64,000 nt of DNA from Acidaminococcus massiliensis (GTDB taxonomy: Bacteria; Bacillota; Negativicutes; Acidaminococcales; Acidaminococcaceae): assembly GCF_900095825.1 (NCBI RefSeq), contig NZ_LT608315.1, positions 2,409,567 to 2,473,566 on the forward strand, in the 5' to 3' direction. The notes under the pieces were generated by a model. That model saw only the letters and a list, made by a program, of their open reading frames with translations, had not been told where the DNA came from and did no database searches. Below, piece by piece: positions 14,510 through 22,751 of this stretch; position 1 is the first letter of the stretch, and each line of letters opens with the position of its first letter. The translations under genes and the position numbers were made by a program.

Positions 14510-14962
14510 TTATTTTTTAATTGCAACGCAAGCAAGCAGGGCGGCGGCGGCTTCCCAGGCGTTCCGTTGTCGTTTCAGCCGGAGCCTAGTTCGCTTTTCC
14601 TCTTGCGCGAATTTCCGCAATGATTCGTTGGTTCTCTTGATTAAGCTCTGTTGCTCTGCCGATTGCGCTGTTAATCTGTCTATTTGACTTTTCAATTTCT
14701 GTGACAGTTCCTGTGCTTGCGTTAACTGTTCCTGCAAGGTCGTTAACTGTACTCCCTGCCCGTTGCAGGTCCTCTGTAATTCCTCGTTGATTCTCGCTAA
14801 TTCTCTGGAGTTCCTTTCCAGCGTCGTTAACTCCTGCTCGCTCAATGTATACATCTTCTCTGGCCCGGTACTGGTATCCAATGATTGCGCCGCATAACAG
14901 GGCAACGCAAACAGCAGCAATGACAGGCAACAGGCCGCGAATACGGTTTTTAATTTCTGCAA
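14510..14962 (-). CDS. Exported coiled-coil protein, candidate outer spanin-like partner, nested in the gene above it
   Basis: About 150 residues in a frame overlapping the 14586-14981 gene. The start (QKLKTVFAACCLSLLLFALPCYAAQS) is a signal peptide; the cysteines do not fit a standard lipobox well. A long heptad-rich helix follows (LSEQELTTLERNSRELARINEELQ...QIDRLTAQSAEQQSLIKRTNESLRKF), then a basic stretch and a short hydrophobic end (RQRNAWEAAAALLACVAIKK). I prefer the TTG at 14962, 9 nt after AAAGGGG; the TTG at 14971 is too close to that site. It reaches 76 bp beyond its overlapping partner. Late-operon position and architecture suggest a role in envelope disruption. Confidence 0.6.
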   Translation of the reverse strand: MQKLKTVFAACCLSLLLFALPCYAAQSLDTSTGPEKMYTLSEQELTTLERNSRELARINEELQRTCNGQGVQLTTLQEQLTQAQELSQKLKSQIDRLTAQSAEQQSLIKRTNESLRKFAQEEKRTRLRLKRQRNAWEAAAALLACVAIKK

Positions 14963-14981
14963 TTCTATCAACCCCTTTCAT
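14586..14981 (-). CDS. Membrane-anchored coiled-coil protein, candidate inner spanin (Rz-like)
   Basis: 131 residues. A short cytoplasmic start (MKGVDRIAEIKNRIRG) precedes one transmembrane helix (LLPVIAAVCVALLCGAIIGYQY). A long Gln/Glu-rich helical periplasmic part follows (KELQRISENQRGITEDLQ...EIEKSNRQINSAIGRATELNQENQRIIAEIRA). This is the layout of an Rz-type inner spanin, which fuses inner and outer membranes at lysis. The ATG has GAGGG 8 nt upstream, overlapping the end of the previous gene. A second coiled-coil gene is embedded in another frame of the same DNA. Confidence 0.65.
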   Translation of the reverse strand: MKGVDRIAEIKNRIRGLLPVIAAVCVALLCGAIIGYQYRAREDVYIERAGVNDAGKELQRISENQRGITEDLQRAGSTVNDLAGTVNASTGTVTEIEKSNRQINSAIGRATELNQENQRIIAEIRARGKAN

Positions 14982-15389
14982 TTATTCATCCCTCACTGTC
15001 AACATGACGTCGTTCCCGGCGTCGATAATCATACGGGACAGCTCCACCCCGTCGGCGTTCTGCATCCGCAAACAACCGTAGGTCGGCTCCCATCCTTGAT
15101 AATCCGCGTACGGGTCCTCCAGGTCGCTGCCGCCCCCGTGAATGTCCCGCCCCCGCGGGTCACCGGACGTGATATAAAAATTCCCGTAGGCGGGGCCGTA
15201 GCACCCGTCCGTGATTTCCGCGCTTGCGTGGGTATAGTCGCCGTTGGGCAAGCTGCCCCGCGGGTCGCCCTCTTCGTTGTATCCCGGGAAAAAGTCAGAA
15301 CGGCACTCCCATTGCCCGATTACGTTATAATTTTCGTCCATTGCAAAAATTTCCTGCTTGTTCCTCTGGAACTGGATTTCTTTCAGCAT
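14982..15389 (-). CDS. L,D-transpeptidase-fold (YkuD-like) cell-wall protein, candidate phage lysin
   Basis: About 135 residues. The motif DIHGGG (His about 84) followed by TYGCLRMQNADG (Cys about 106) matches the YkuD His...(S/Y)-x-G-C-(I/L)-R active site. YkuD enzymes form or cut 3-3 peptide bonds in peptidoglycan. No other amidase, muramidase or endopeptidase lysin is visible in the phage apart from the tail NlpC/P60 protein. This protein sits between holin-like and spanin-like genes, so it may be the endolysin. No signal peptide is seen, so a holin would be needed for export. The ATG follows AAGGAGA; the frame is open further upstream. Confidence 0.65.
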   Translation of the reverse strand: MLKEIQFQRNKQEIFAMDENYNVIGQWECRSDFFPGYNEEGDPRGSLPNGDYTHASAEITDGCYGPAYGNFYITSGDPRGRDIHGGGSDLEDPYADYQGWEPTYGCLRMQNADGVELSRMIIDAGNDVMLTVRDE

Positions 15390-15690
15390 TGTTTTCTCCT
15401 TCCAGTTTGTCCGGGATTTTATCGTGGTTGCGATTGACAAGATACCCGGCAATTAAAATTGCCCCGGAAATCACCGCCGGGGCAAAACTGGTATTGACGT
15501 TTTTTCGCAATTCGTCCAGCATACGGAAATACCAATCTGAATTTAAGCGGTACACCCACCCCGTTGTCCATGCCATAGGCATAAGACAAAGTTCGAAAAG
15601 CAGGGCGGCCGCTATAATCATGATAAAGCCCATGGGGGACAATACCGCGGATTTCCAGCGGTTAAGTTGGCGCAACAGGCGTTTAATCAT
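15325..15690 (-). CDS. Membrane protein of the lysis cassette, candidate holin
   Basis: 121 residues with two hydrophobic segments, SPMGFIMIIAAALLFELCLM and SFAPAVISGAILIAGYLV, and a charged hydrophilic tail (NHDKIPDKLEGENNAERNPVPEE). Its 3' end overlaps the start of the lysin-like gene by 65 bp. Size, topology and position suit a class II holin or its regulator. The next gene upstream also encodes a small membrane protein, so which of the two forms the lesion is not clear. Confidence 0.55.
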   Translation of the reverse strand: MIKRLLRQLNRWKSAVLSPMGFIMIIAAALLFELCLMPMAWTTGWVYRLNSDWYFRMLDELRKNVNTSFAPAVISGAILIAGYLVNRNHDKIPDKLEGENNAERNPVPEEQAGNFCNGRKL

Positions 15691-15980
15691 TTTATCGCTT
15701 CTTTCATCCGCAATACCGCATCGTGTTTTGCGTCCATCACCCCGTTATCCGCCAATTTTTCGTAGACGGAAAACATTTCTTCAAAATTCTGTTTTTCGTC
15801 CGCTGTGGGCGGCTGTTTTTGAAATTGGACGTACATATCGTTAAGGCAACCACGAAGGATTAACTGCATACCCTTACGCATGGCTTTCAGCCCGGAAAAA
15901 TACGCATAAGCGTAGCCGGACACGGCCCCGATGAAAAGGCCGATGATTACGTTAAAAACGTTGATAAGAATGTCGGTCAT
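15687..15980 (-). CDS. Small membrane protein of the lysis cassette
   Basis: 97 residues with one N-terminal hydrophobic segment (LINVFNVIIGLFIGAVSGYAYAYFSG) and an amphipathic, charged remainder (KMQLILRG..NFEEMFSVYEKLADNGVMDAKHDAVLRMKEAI). It overlaps the downstream two-helix gene by 4 bp (ATGA), so the two are translationally coupled. It may be a holin, antiholin or lysis accessory protein. Confidence 0.5.
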   Translation of the reverse strand: MTDILINVFNVIIGLFIGAVSGYAYAYFSGLKAMRKGMQLILRGCLNDMYVQFQKQPPTADEKQNFEEMFSVYEKLADNGVMDAKHDAVLRMKEAIK

Positions 15981-16051
15981 TAATGCACCTCACGCAAATT
16001 TTATGGTAAATTTAGCCGCAACGCCGCAACTGGCGTTGTTCGTTTGATTGC

Positions 16052-16327
16052 TCAAATTTGCCGGACGGTAAAAGTCGTGAAAGCTGTCGTTATGGTCGAA
16101 ACGTCATTCCCTACAGGTTTAGATAATGGGATGAGAAAATTTACATAAGCCCCACCACCGGTAATAAACCCTACCGTTCTGATTTCACGGGAAATCACAT
16201 CCCCGGCGTGATATTCCATGTTTGTTTTTAAAGCGGATAAATTCGTGGTTAAATCCTCAATCAGTTTATACGCTTCGGGTAAGGACAGTACCTTGCCCGT
16301 CATGCTTCCATCCGTCAATGTTGCCAT
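16052..16327 (-). CDS. Small phage protein between tail fibre and lysis genes
   Basis: About 91 residues (MATLTDGSMTGKVLSLPEAYKLIEDLTTNLSALKTNMEYHAGDVISREIRTV...). A helical start precedes a Gly-rich, Thr-rich beta end (GFITGGGAYVNFLIPLSK). Relatives at this position are often tail-fibre accessory proteins, but the family is not recognised. AAAGGAGCTGATTTT precedes the ATG chosen. A longer reading from 16363 lacks a binding site. Confidence 0.6.
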   Translation of the reverse strand: MATLTDGSMTGKVLSLPEAYKLIEDLTTNLSALKTNMEYHAGDVISREIRTVGFITGGGAYVNFLIPLSKPVGNDVSTITTAFTTFTVRQI

Positions 16328-16340
16328 AAAATCAGCTCCT

Positions 16341-17750
16341 TTATGCATAAGCAATATAAGCACGGACAGTGTAGGTTAACGGGGTAACGGTATCGCTGTT
16401 GCCGTAGATGGCATTGGACGCACTGGCATTAATTTTAATTTCCGCCAGTTTTCCACCAAACGAATCAGTACGAATGTCAACACTGTCTGGGTCGCCGTAT
16501 TCATTATTCCCGGCGTTGTTTGTACCACCATATTGAAAAGCCCCTGTGAAGGTTTTCTCACCCCTATCAATAAGGAATCCGCCGTCAAACTTCCCTGTAA
16601 TATTCGGCAACCCGGCCGCCACCATGGTTCCCGGTGTCGTGTCCGCTCTCAGATACCTGCCGTTTAAATCGGGTAGCGTAGTCGTCCCCAGATAATCCAC
16701 CAACCGTTTGTACGTTGTTCCGTCAATCGTCTGCCCGTCCAACGGCAACAGATACTCATGTTCCCCCGTCTTTGTCAGCGGCTTGTAGACAATATCCCCC
16801 ACACTGTGCTTGCTCAGTGTATCGTTAATATAAAATGTTACAGTTCCGTCAGTTATTACCCCCCCCAGGCTGGATTTTATGCTACTCCAATCGGGTTCAG
16901 CTGTACCCGTTGTACCTGCCGTTGTTACAACGATTACGCATCCCGGGGGAAGGTTCGGGGATTCCAGAACGTCCCCCACGCTGTACGCCGTGGAACGCTT
17001 GATGTAGCTGTGGGCGGTGCTGATAGAATTGTCAACGTAGTTTTTATTGACCAGTTCCGTACCGTCACTGGGCGTTTTTTCGTACAGAATCGGCCCCGTG
17101 ATGGTGTCGCCGGCTTTAGCAACCTTCGCCGCAATCTCGTTTGTTACCGTGGTGGAAAAATTCGCATCGTTCCCCAACGCCGTGGCCAGTTCTTTCAGCG
17201 TGTTCAAAGCATCCGGGGCGGAATCCACCAAATTAGCTACCGCGGTCTTGACAAACGCCGTGGTGGCAATCGTGGCGCTGTTGTTGTCGGCGTTCGCCGT
17301 GGGGGCCGTGGCTGTTCCGCTGACGGACAGGGAAGCCGTGGTGACAGATTGAGCAAGGGCCGTCTTTGTAACATACGTATCTATAATTTTGTTCCCTGCC
17401 CCGTCTGCCGTGGCTTTCGCCGCCGTACCTGCAAGGTCGCCCGTTACATTCCCGGTGACGTTGCCCGTTAAATTCCCGGTCAGCGCCCCTGTGATGGTGT
17501 CGGCATTTACCGTGGTGGCGGTGATGTCCGTAATCGTTGCCGTTTTACCCGTGATGGTGTCGGCGTTTACCGTGCTGCCGTCGCCGCCTGTAATATTGTC
17601 GTGCAGGTACAGCAGGTTATTATTGATGTAGTCCAACACCCCGTCATTCGTGGCGTTAACCAGGGCCGTTTCCTTACCGTACGTCCCGGCGCTGATGATG
17701 TTGTTGTTTTCGTCCCGGATTTCCGGGGCCTGAAATGTTTGACGCTTCAT
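16341..17750 (-). CDS. Tail fibre protein with collar domain
   Basis: 469 residues. The N-terminal part attaches to the tail. The centre has repeated beta motifs (TVNADTITG; ALTGNLTGNVTGNVTGDL) typical of fibre shafts, and ADNNSATIATTAFVKTAV matches the phage tail-fibre repeat. ELVNKNYVDN begins a spacer, and LLPLDGQTIDGTTYKRLVDYLG..LPDLNGRYLR is a phage collar domain. The C-terminal end (AIYGNSDTVTPLTYTVRAYIAYA) is likely the receptor-binding tip. It would determine attachment to the outer surface of the host. Confidence 0.85.
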   Translation of the reverse strand: MKRQTFQAPEIRDENNNIISAGTYGKETALVNATNDGVLDYINNNLLYLHDNITGGDGSTVNADTITGKTATITDITATTVNADTITGALTGNLTGNVTGNVTGDLAGTAAKATADGAGNKIIDTYVTKTALAQSVTTASLSVSGTATAPTANADNNSATIATTAFVKTAVANLVDSAPDALNTLKELATALGNDANFSTTVTNEIAAKVAKAGDTITGPILYEKTPSDGTELVNKNYVDNSISTAHSYIKRSTAYSVGDVLESPNLPPGCVIVVTTAGTTGTAEPDWSSIKSSLGGVITDGTVTFYINDTLSKHSVGDIVYKPLTKTGEHEYLLPLDGQTIDGTTYKRLVDYLGTTTLPDLNGRYLRADTTPGTMVAAGLPNITGKFDGGFLIDRGEKTFTGAFQYGGTNNAGNNEYGDPDSVDIRTDSFGGKLAEIKINASASNAIYGNSDTVTPLTYTVRAYIAYA

Positions 17751-17762
17751 TTACTCACTCCT

Positions 17763-18425
17763 TTAATATCCCGTAACGTCTATAACCATACAGGCGGCCG
17801 GACGCGGTAACCCGTCCCAATAGCTCCCACCAATAGGCGCACCCCTGTAAACGTAATTTTTCAACTTCGTGTATCCGTTTTCTGGCACAACAGCGGAAAT
17901 ACCGTAAATAATCCAACCGCCTTGCGTATTGTTCCCCGGTATAATGCCAGTTTCCCAGTTCACCGAACACGTTACAATGGCAAGTTCCCGGTCTGTCGGC
18001 AACTTATAGCCGCCGCTTCCAAAATTTAAAATCCTTAAACGTTTCCACGTGGAATCGTATATGCATTTTCCAGCGGAATTAAAAACCTGTAACCCTGTTC
18101 CGTGGGCCGCCGCTGTCTGTGGCTCATTCTTGAACGTGTACGTTTTGTACAGGTTTGAAGAACTGCACCCCACGGCCACGATCTTTTCATTGTTTGACAG
18201 CATAATTTCATAAGGCAAACGGCGTTGCTCGCTCGTTTCCGTTCCGTCAATTCTCAATGGGTTTCTGGCAATGGTTCCTTCGTATTTTGTCGCCCTGTAG
18301 CCTGTCGTACTGTCAAGATATGCAGGCTCCGCCGTTCCCGTTTCTGTAAGGTAAAAATTTTGGTAATTTTCGTCCAGCACTAAAGCCTTATTAGTATTGT
18401 ATACGGTTATTCCGCTGGTACTCAT
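17763..18425 (-). CDS. Tail-tip-associated protein (DUF6453-like)
   Basis: 220 residues, beta-rich. It shares the phrase GTGLQVFNSAGKCIYDS with GLQVFDSSGNVDLDI of the next gene upstream, so the two are related or share a domain. Such proteins sit beside gpJ-like tip proteins in lambda-type tails. The stop codon of the upstream gene abuts its start. Exact role in the tail is unknown. Confidence 0.6.
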   Translation of the reverse strand: MSTSGITVYNTNKALVLDENYQNFYLTETGTAEPAYLDSTTGYRATKYEGTIARNPLRIDGTETSEQRRLPYEIMLSNNEKIVAVGCSSSNLYKTYTFKNEPQTAAAHGTGLQVFNSAGKCIYDSTWKRLRILNFGSGGYKLPTDRELAIVTCSVNWETGIIPGNNTQGGWIIYGISAVVPENGYTKLKNYVYRGAPIGGSYWDGLPRPAACMVIDVTGY

Positions 18426-18944
18426 TTAGTACACCCCCACTACCAACTTTACCCCGCTGTCAATGGCGTGGCTCTGTGTGTTTCCACTGGAATCAACATA
18501 GGATGACGCGCTCCACGTAACTTTTCCGCTTGACGTCGTAATACTGCTAGGTAAATAAATGTTTTGGCTACTGGTGGGCAACAGCAAGGCCCACCAGATA
18601 CTCGCATTTTTTAACATATCACTGCTATAACTGCCGCCATTCCCGGAAATGTCCAATGTTGCAACGACTTTTGCCAGATTGTCCGTAATATCCAGGTCAA
18701 CGTTTCCGCTGGAATCGAATACCTGCAACCCCTGCGCCACTTTTAACGTCCCCTCCTTCTTCTGCCCGTCAACGTAATACGTTACGGCAACGGGTTCCGG
18801 CGTTTTCCCGGTGATTTTCACGGGTTCTGTCGTCGTTACTGTCGTCGTTTCCGTGGTCGTCGTGCTTTTCTTCTTCTTCTTCTTCGTTGCCGCCAACACC
18901 ACGGCAACGATTACAGCCGCGATTAAAGCCCAGTACATTACCAC
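18426..18944 (-). CDS. Tail-region protein with N-terminal membrane segment and DUF6453-like domain
   Basis: 172 residues. It starts with a transmembrane helix (MYWALIAAVIVAVVLAA), then KKKKKK and a Thr/Glu-rich linker (STTTTETTTVTTTEP). The C-terminal domain holds GLQVFDSSGNVDLDITDNLAKV, matching the adjacent downstream gene. A membrane anchor on a tail-tip-like domain is unusual for a virion protein. It might act during assembly at the membrane or after injection. It overlaps the gpJ-like gene by 7 bp. Confidence 0.55.
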   Translation of the reverse strand: MVMYWALIAAVIVAVVLAATKKKKKKSTTTTETTTVTTTEPVKITGKTPEPVAVTYYVDGQKKEGTLKVAQGLQVFDSSGNVDLDITDNLAKVVATLDISGNGGSYSSDMLKNASIWWALLLPTSSQNIYLPSSITTSSGKVTWSASSYVDSSGNTQSHAIDSGVKLVVGVY

Positions 18945-21900
18945 ACCCCCATGCGCACTCTAAGCACGTTGTTACCGTCGTACACTAAAATCAAGTTATC
19001 TTTGATTTCTGTCCGCGCCCCCGTGGTCGCCGTCCGTAACGTGCCGATGGTCGCCGTTATTGCACTCAAGCTGTCAACCGCCATTTTGTCTGCCGTCACG
19101 GCCCCGGCCTGAATCATGTCTTTAACTACAACGTTTTTGTCGAACAGGGTATCCCCGGTTACGTGCAGGAGTTTCCCGTCAATCTGCACCCCTTCCTTGC
19201 TCAGATTAATCTGGGAAATAATTTCCCCAGATTTAACCCGGAGTGCTATGTCGTCGTTTAACTGCGCGATGGCGCTATAGTTTTCTTTCGCTTTCGCGCT
19301 GTCGCCCAGGTTCGTAACAATCGACGTGATACTATCCGCGTTCTGCGTTATCTGGCTGGCAAGCTGTTTTTTATCGTCGGCAACGGTTGCCTGTAGGCTG
19401 TCCGTGGTTTTCTTGATTTCTGCAACTTTGCCGGATACCCCTTGCGCTTCTTTTACGGCGTCTTTTATAGTGCTGTCGACTTTGGCCAGGCTGATGGCTT
19501 CATCTTTAATATTATCAGCGTCAATGATAATTTTGACTGTCGTCCGGGTTTCGGCGGATTTTTCGCCCTCCCCGAACATATCATAGAACGCCACCCGTAC
19601 GTCATATACGCCTGGTTCACAGTTATAGCTCAGTACGGAGTTTTCCGTCTTGATGGCGTCCCCGTCGTTGACGTATACCACCATACCGATGGCGTCGGAC
19701 GGGATACCCTCAGCCGCGGAAACAGCGAACCCGGTCATTGTGTTTTTTACCGTGGGGGCGTCGGGCGTCGCCGGTGCGGCCTTGCTGTAGCTCAGCACCG
19801 CCGGGGCGCTGTATTTTCCCAGGGCGTTCCGGGCGAACAGGTACAGTTTCCCCGTCCGTCCCGTCAGCGCTACCGTTGCCTTCGTCCCGGTCGTCCGGGC
19901 AAGCAGGCCCGCCGTTTCGGCGCCCGGCACATTGTCCCGGCGGATTTCGTAATACATGACGTCCGTATTGGTGACTTCCGCCCATTCCGCCGTTGCCGTC
20001 TTGCCGAACGCAACGGTAAACCCGTCCGGCGTGTTGGGCAACACGGTTTTGATGGCAACAGTGATTTTTACCACGGGCGCCAAGTCGGGGTCGGTGCTGG
20101 CCGCCCATTTATCGACGGTGGTAACGGCAATTTCGTAGGTATCGCCGACAACGGCCTGGGGGATGACAACTTCATCCTTGCCCTGTCCGCCGAAAATCCA
20201 CTTGCCATAAAAGCCCAGTTCACTGACTGGCACACCTTCCACCGCGGCCAGGTCTTGTGCTTGCCCGGCGTTTGTTTTATACCAAACCTGCCCGGCGGCG
20301 TACGTGTCCAGGTCGGGGGCGTCCCACTGCACAACAATGTCGTAGCGGCTCACCCCGTCCGCCAGGTGGCGGTAACGGTTATAGGCCCTTACGTTCTTAA
20401 CCGGCGGAATGTAGTATTTTTTTATGGTGTATTCGTAGGCTTTAACGGCTGACAGGTCTTGCACCCCGGCGCCAAAAACGTTAAAAGACACAAATTTTAA
20501 ATATACCTTTTTGCCCACGTCCTCACTTAAAAACGGGATACGGAGCAGGCTTGCGTCTAAACGCGCAAATTGCGCTCCGGCGTCATGGGCCGCGGCTGTC
20601 GTTGTATGCTGCCCACGGATACAGCCGTCAAGCTGCCAGTGCCCGTTGTCTAGCAACGTGGCGCCCTGATAGCTCAGGCACTCGCCGTCAATCCAGCACA
20701 ACGTGTTTCCGCGTTCGGCGTCCTGCTGGCTGCCGCTTAAAAACGTTCCATTACAGGCAACCTCTATGCTGGTATCCGTGGCTTTGATAGTTTTGGCCAG
20801 TGTCCCTACCCGGGCGCTGCTGGCAATGGTCCCGGCCGCCCGGTAGTTGGTCCCGTCGTCGGCAACGTAGACCTCGCACCCGCCCCACAGGTCGCCCTTG
20901 CCTTTGGCGCCTATCCATACTTCCAGGCCGCTTGTGGTCAGTTCCGCGGGCGGCTGCATGATAAGAGGCGTGTCCGTGTCCGGTGCGTCCGCGTTGTAAT
21001 CAATGTATGGTCTATCGTTTTCGTGTACGTCATAAGCCGGTTTCGTCGCTTTCATCGGCGGGCGGCTGATGGCAGTAAACGTCAGGGTTCCCTCCGTGTT
21101 TTCCGTCACGCTGTCAATCATAACGGGCGTCTTATCCAGTCCCAGGGCGCTGTCCGTCAATGTTACCAGGTCGCCCACTTCCAGGCGACAAAACGCCCAG
21201 CCCAATTTAAACGTAAATTTGTTACGCCCGTACAGGGCGTCTCTTGCCAGCTGCTCAGCTACTTTAACGGCCCGCTCCTTTGTGTAAAACCAGTGTGCTG
21301 TTGTGCTGCTGGCCTGCCGGAGGCCGTATTCGGCTATATCGTCTTTCAGTTCGTAGGCAACGGTTTCCGTCTCGTAGCTGTTTTTTCGACTAATAAATTC
21401 TACTGGAAAACGGTTATAGATTTCTGAACTGTCCTTGCGCTGGCACGTCACCAGGGCGCCGTCGGACTCTAAAAAATCATCCGCGGTTAAATCGTATTGG
21501 ATGGCGGTGTCCGGCGTCCAGCTGCCCACCGGCCGGTCAGCTTTGCATACAATTTTAAATTTATTGTTAGACCAAAACATGTACGCGTTGGTCAACGTCA
21601 TTAGCTCGTTAATAATGTCGTGGGCCGCCTTTGCCTCGGTGGTGTCCGTGGGGCTGGAAATGAGCAAATCAGCTTCCCGGCAATACTTGCGGTAGTTATC
21701 CAGGCCAATGATTTCAACGCCAGACAGCCCTACTTTGTCCAGGATGTCCCGGATTACATCCGCGGGGTTTGCGTCCGTCCCGTCGCCGGTGTTGGTCAGC
21801 ATCCCGCGGACCTCAAAGTTATAATCAGGCATGGAGCCACTATCGCCCAGGTCGATAACCCCGGCCATATATGCCAAGTTGTTATACGTCAGGGCCTTGT

Positions 21901-22288
21901 CCGGGTGCTTGCCCTGCACGTACGCCCACGGCGCGGTCTGACTCCCGTCGTACAATGTCATACCGATTTGGTCGGAGGGATACTGATATACGTCTTTTCC
22001 TAGCCACACCTTGCCGATACTATGGATAGGCCCCTCACACAACCCCAGGATGACGGCAACGGTGTACGTATACGTAATGGATACAGATTTACTTTTGCCG
22101 CCCTTGCCGGTCCGCTGCGTCTCTTTATGCTCATGGGCGGTAAAATCATCATAATAAATTACGTTGCCAGCCAGGCGGCTGGTGCCGTATACTACGGGGA
22201 CAGCGCCACCGTAGCTAGCTGTGGCAACGGTAAAATCACTGATTTTATTGGCCCGCGTCGTTACGGTCCGGCCTCTAAATAGCCCCAT
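18938..22288 (-). CDS. Tail tip attachment protein J-like
   Basis: 1116 residues, the size of lambda gpJ. The start (ATASYGGAVPVVYGTSRLAGNVIYYDDF) and following phage-tail_3 type region form the tip hub. Between about residues 620 and 900 are fibronectin III-like repeats (PVKNVRAYNR...; PNTPDGFTVAFG...; PATPDAPTVKNTM). A coiled coil (EAQGVSGKVAEIKKTTDSLQATVADDKKQL) and a DUF1983-like end (LAIRVKSGEII..INLSKEGVQIDGKLLHVTGDT) finish it. It would contact the host receptor and close the tail tube. Confidence 0.88.
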   Translation of the reverse strand: MGLFRGRTVTTRANKISDFTVATASYGGAVPVVYGTSRLAGNVIYYDDFTAHEHKETQRTGKGGKSKSVSITYTYTVAVILGLCEGPIHSIGKVWLGKDVYQYPSDQIGMTLYDGSQTAPWAYVQGKHPDKALTYNNLAYMAGVIDLGDSGSMPDYNFEVRGMLTNTGDGTDANPADVIRDILDKVGLSGVEIIGLDNYRKYCREADLLISSPTDTTEAKAAHDIINELMTLTNAYMFWSNNKFKIVCKADRPVGSWTPDTAIQYDLTADDFLESDGALVTCQRKDSSEIYNRFPVEFISRKNSYETETVAYELKDDIAEYGLRQASSTTAHWFYTKERAVKVAEQLARDALYGRNKFTFKLGWAFCRLEVGDLVTLTDSALGLDKTPVMIDSVTENTEGTLTFTAISRPPMKATKPAYDVHENDRPYIDYNADAPDTDTPLIMQPPAELTTSGLEVWIGAKGKGDLWGGCEVYVADDGTNYRAAGTIASSARVGTLAKTIKATDTSIEVACNGTFLSGSQQDAERGNTLCWIDGECLSYQGATLLDNGHWQLDGCIRGQHTTTAAAHDAGAQFARLDASLLRIPFLSEDVGKKVYLKFVSFNVFGAGVQDLSAVKAYEYTIKKYYIPPVKNVRAYNRYRHLADGVSRYDIVVQWDAPDLDTYAAGQVWYKTNAGQAQDLAAVEGVPVSELGFYGKWIFGGQGKDEVVIPQAVVGDTYEIAVTTVDKWAASTDPDLAPVVKITVAIKTVLPNTPDGFTVAFGKTATAEWAEVTNTDVMYYEIRRDNVPGAETAGLLARTTGTKATVALTGRTGKLYLFARNALGKYSAPAVLSYSKAAPATPDAPTVKNTMTGFAVSAAEGIPSDAIGMVVYVNDGDAIKTENSVLSYNCEPGVYDVRVAFYDMFGEGEKSAETRTTVKIIIDADNIKDEAISLAKVDSTIKDAVKEAQGVSGKVAEIKKTTDSLQATVADDKKQLASQITQNADSITSIVTNLGDSAKAKENYSAIAQLNDDIALRVKSGEIISQINLSKEGVQIDGKLLHVTGDTLFDKNVVVKDMIQAGAVTADKMAVDSLSAITATIGTLRTATTGARTEIKDNLILVYDGNNVLRVRMGVW

Positions 22289-22751
22289 GCGCTCTCACCT
22301 CGTCTCGCTTTTTGGTACTAAACCGATAAATCCCCCGGAGGCGGCTGTTGCCGTGGGCGTCTAAAAAATCAACGTCATTTACGGAGGACAGGATAACGCC
22401 TTGCTCCACCCGGGCATGGCAGACAACGCCATTGCCCATATAAACGCCGCCGTGACTGACGCAACGTCCGTACTGATACAGTAAAAAGTCGCCCCGCTCC
22501 ATATCATCCACCTTGTCGCAATATCGCTCCACGATGGATTTAAACCACTCATCCCCATGAGACAGGTGCCACATGTTTGAGTAATGTTTTACTTTGATTT
22601 CACCGCGCTTAACCAGTCCGGCGTCCTCCAGGCTACAAATTAACAGCATCCCGCAATCCACGCCGTGACCTTTAGCCTTTCCCTCGTTTACGTGTGGGGT
22701 GCCCAACCAGGTTAAAGCAGCGGCGGCGATCTGGTCGCCTTGATTGCTCAT
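22275..22751 (-). CDS. NlpC/P60 tail-tip peptidase (gpK-like)
   Basis: 158 residues. The catalytic Cys is in GHGVDCGMLL and the His in SHGGVYMGNGVVCHARV, the NlpC/P60 order. These tail-associated enzymes cut cell-wall peptides or process the tip during assembly. It overlaps the J-like gene by 14 bp, as gpK does with gpI/J in lambda-type tails. Confidence 0.88.
   Translation of the reverse strand: MSNQGDQIAAAALTWLGTPHVNEGKAKGHGVDCGMLLICSLEDAGLVKRGEIKVKHYSNMWHLSHGDEWFKSIVERYCDKVDDMERGDFLLYQYGRCVSHGGVYMGNGVVCHARVEQGVILSSVNDVDFLDAHGNSRLRGIYRFSTKKRDEVRAHGAI

Noticed and set aside
19442-20452. 336-codon plus-strand frame opposite the gpJ-like gene
   Set aside because: Antisense to a clear coding gene, with Arg/Gly/His-rich composition typical of a shadow.
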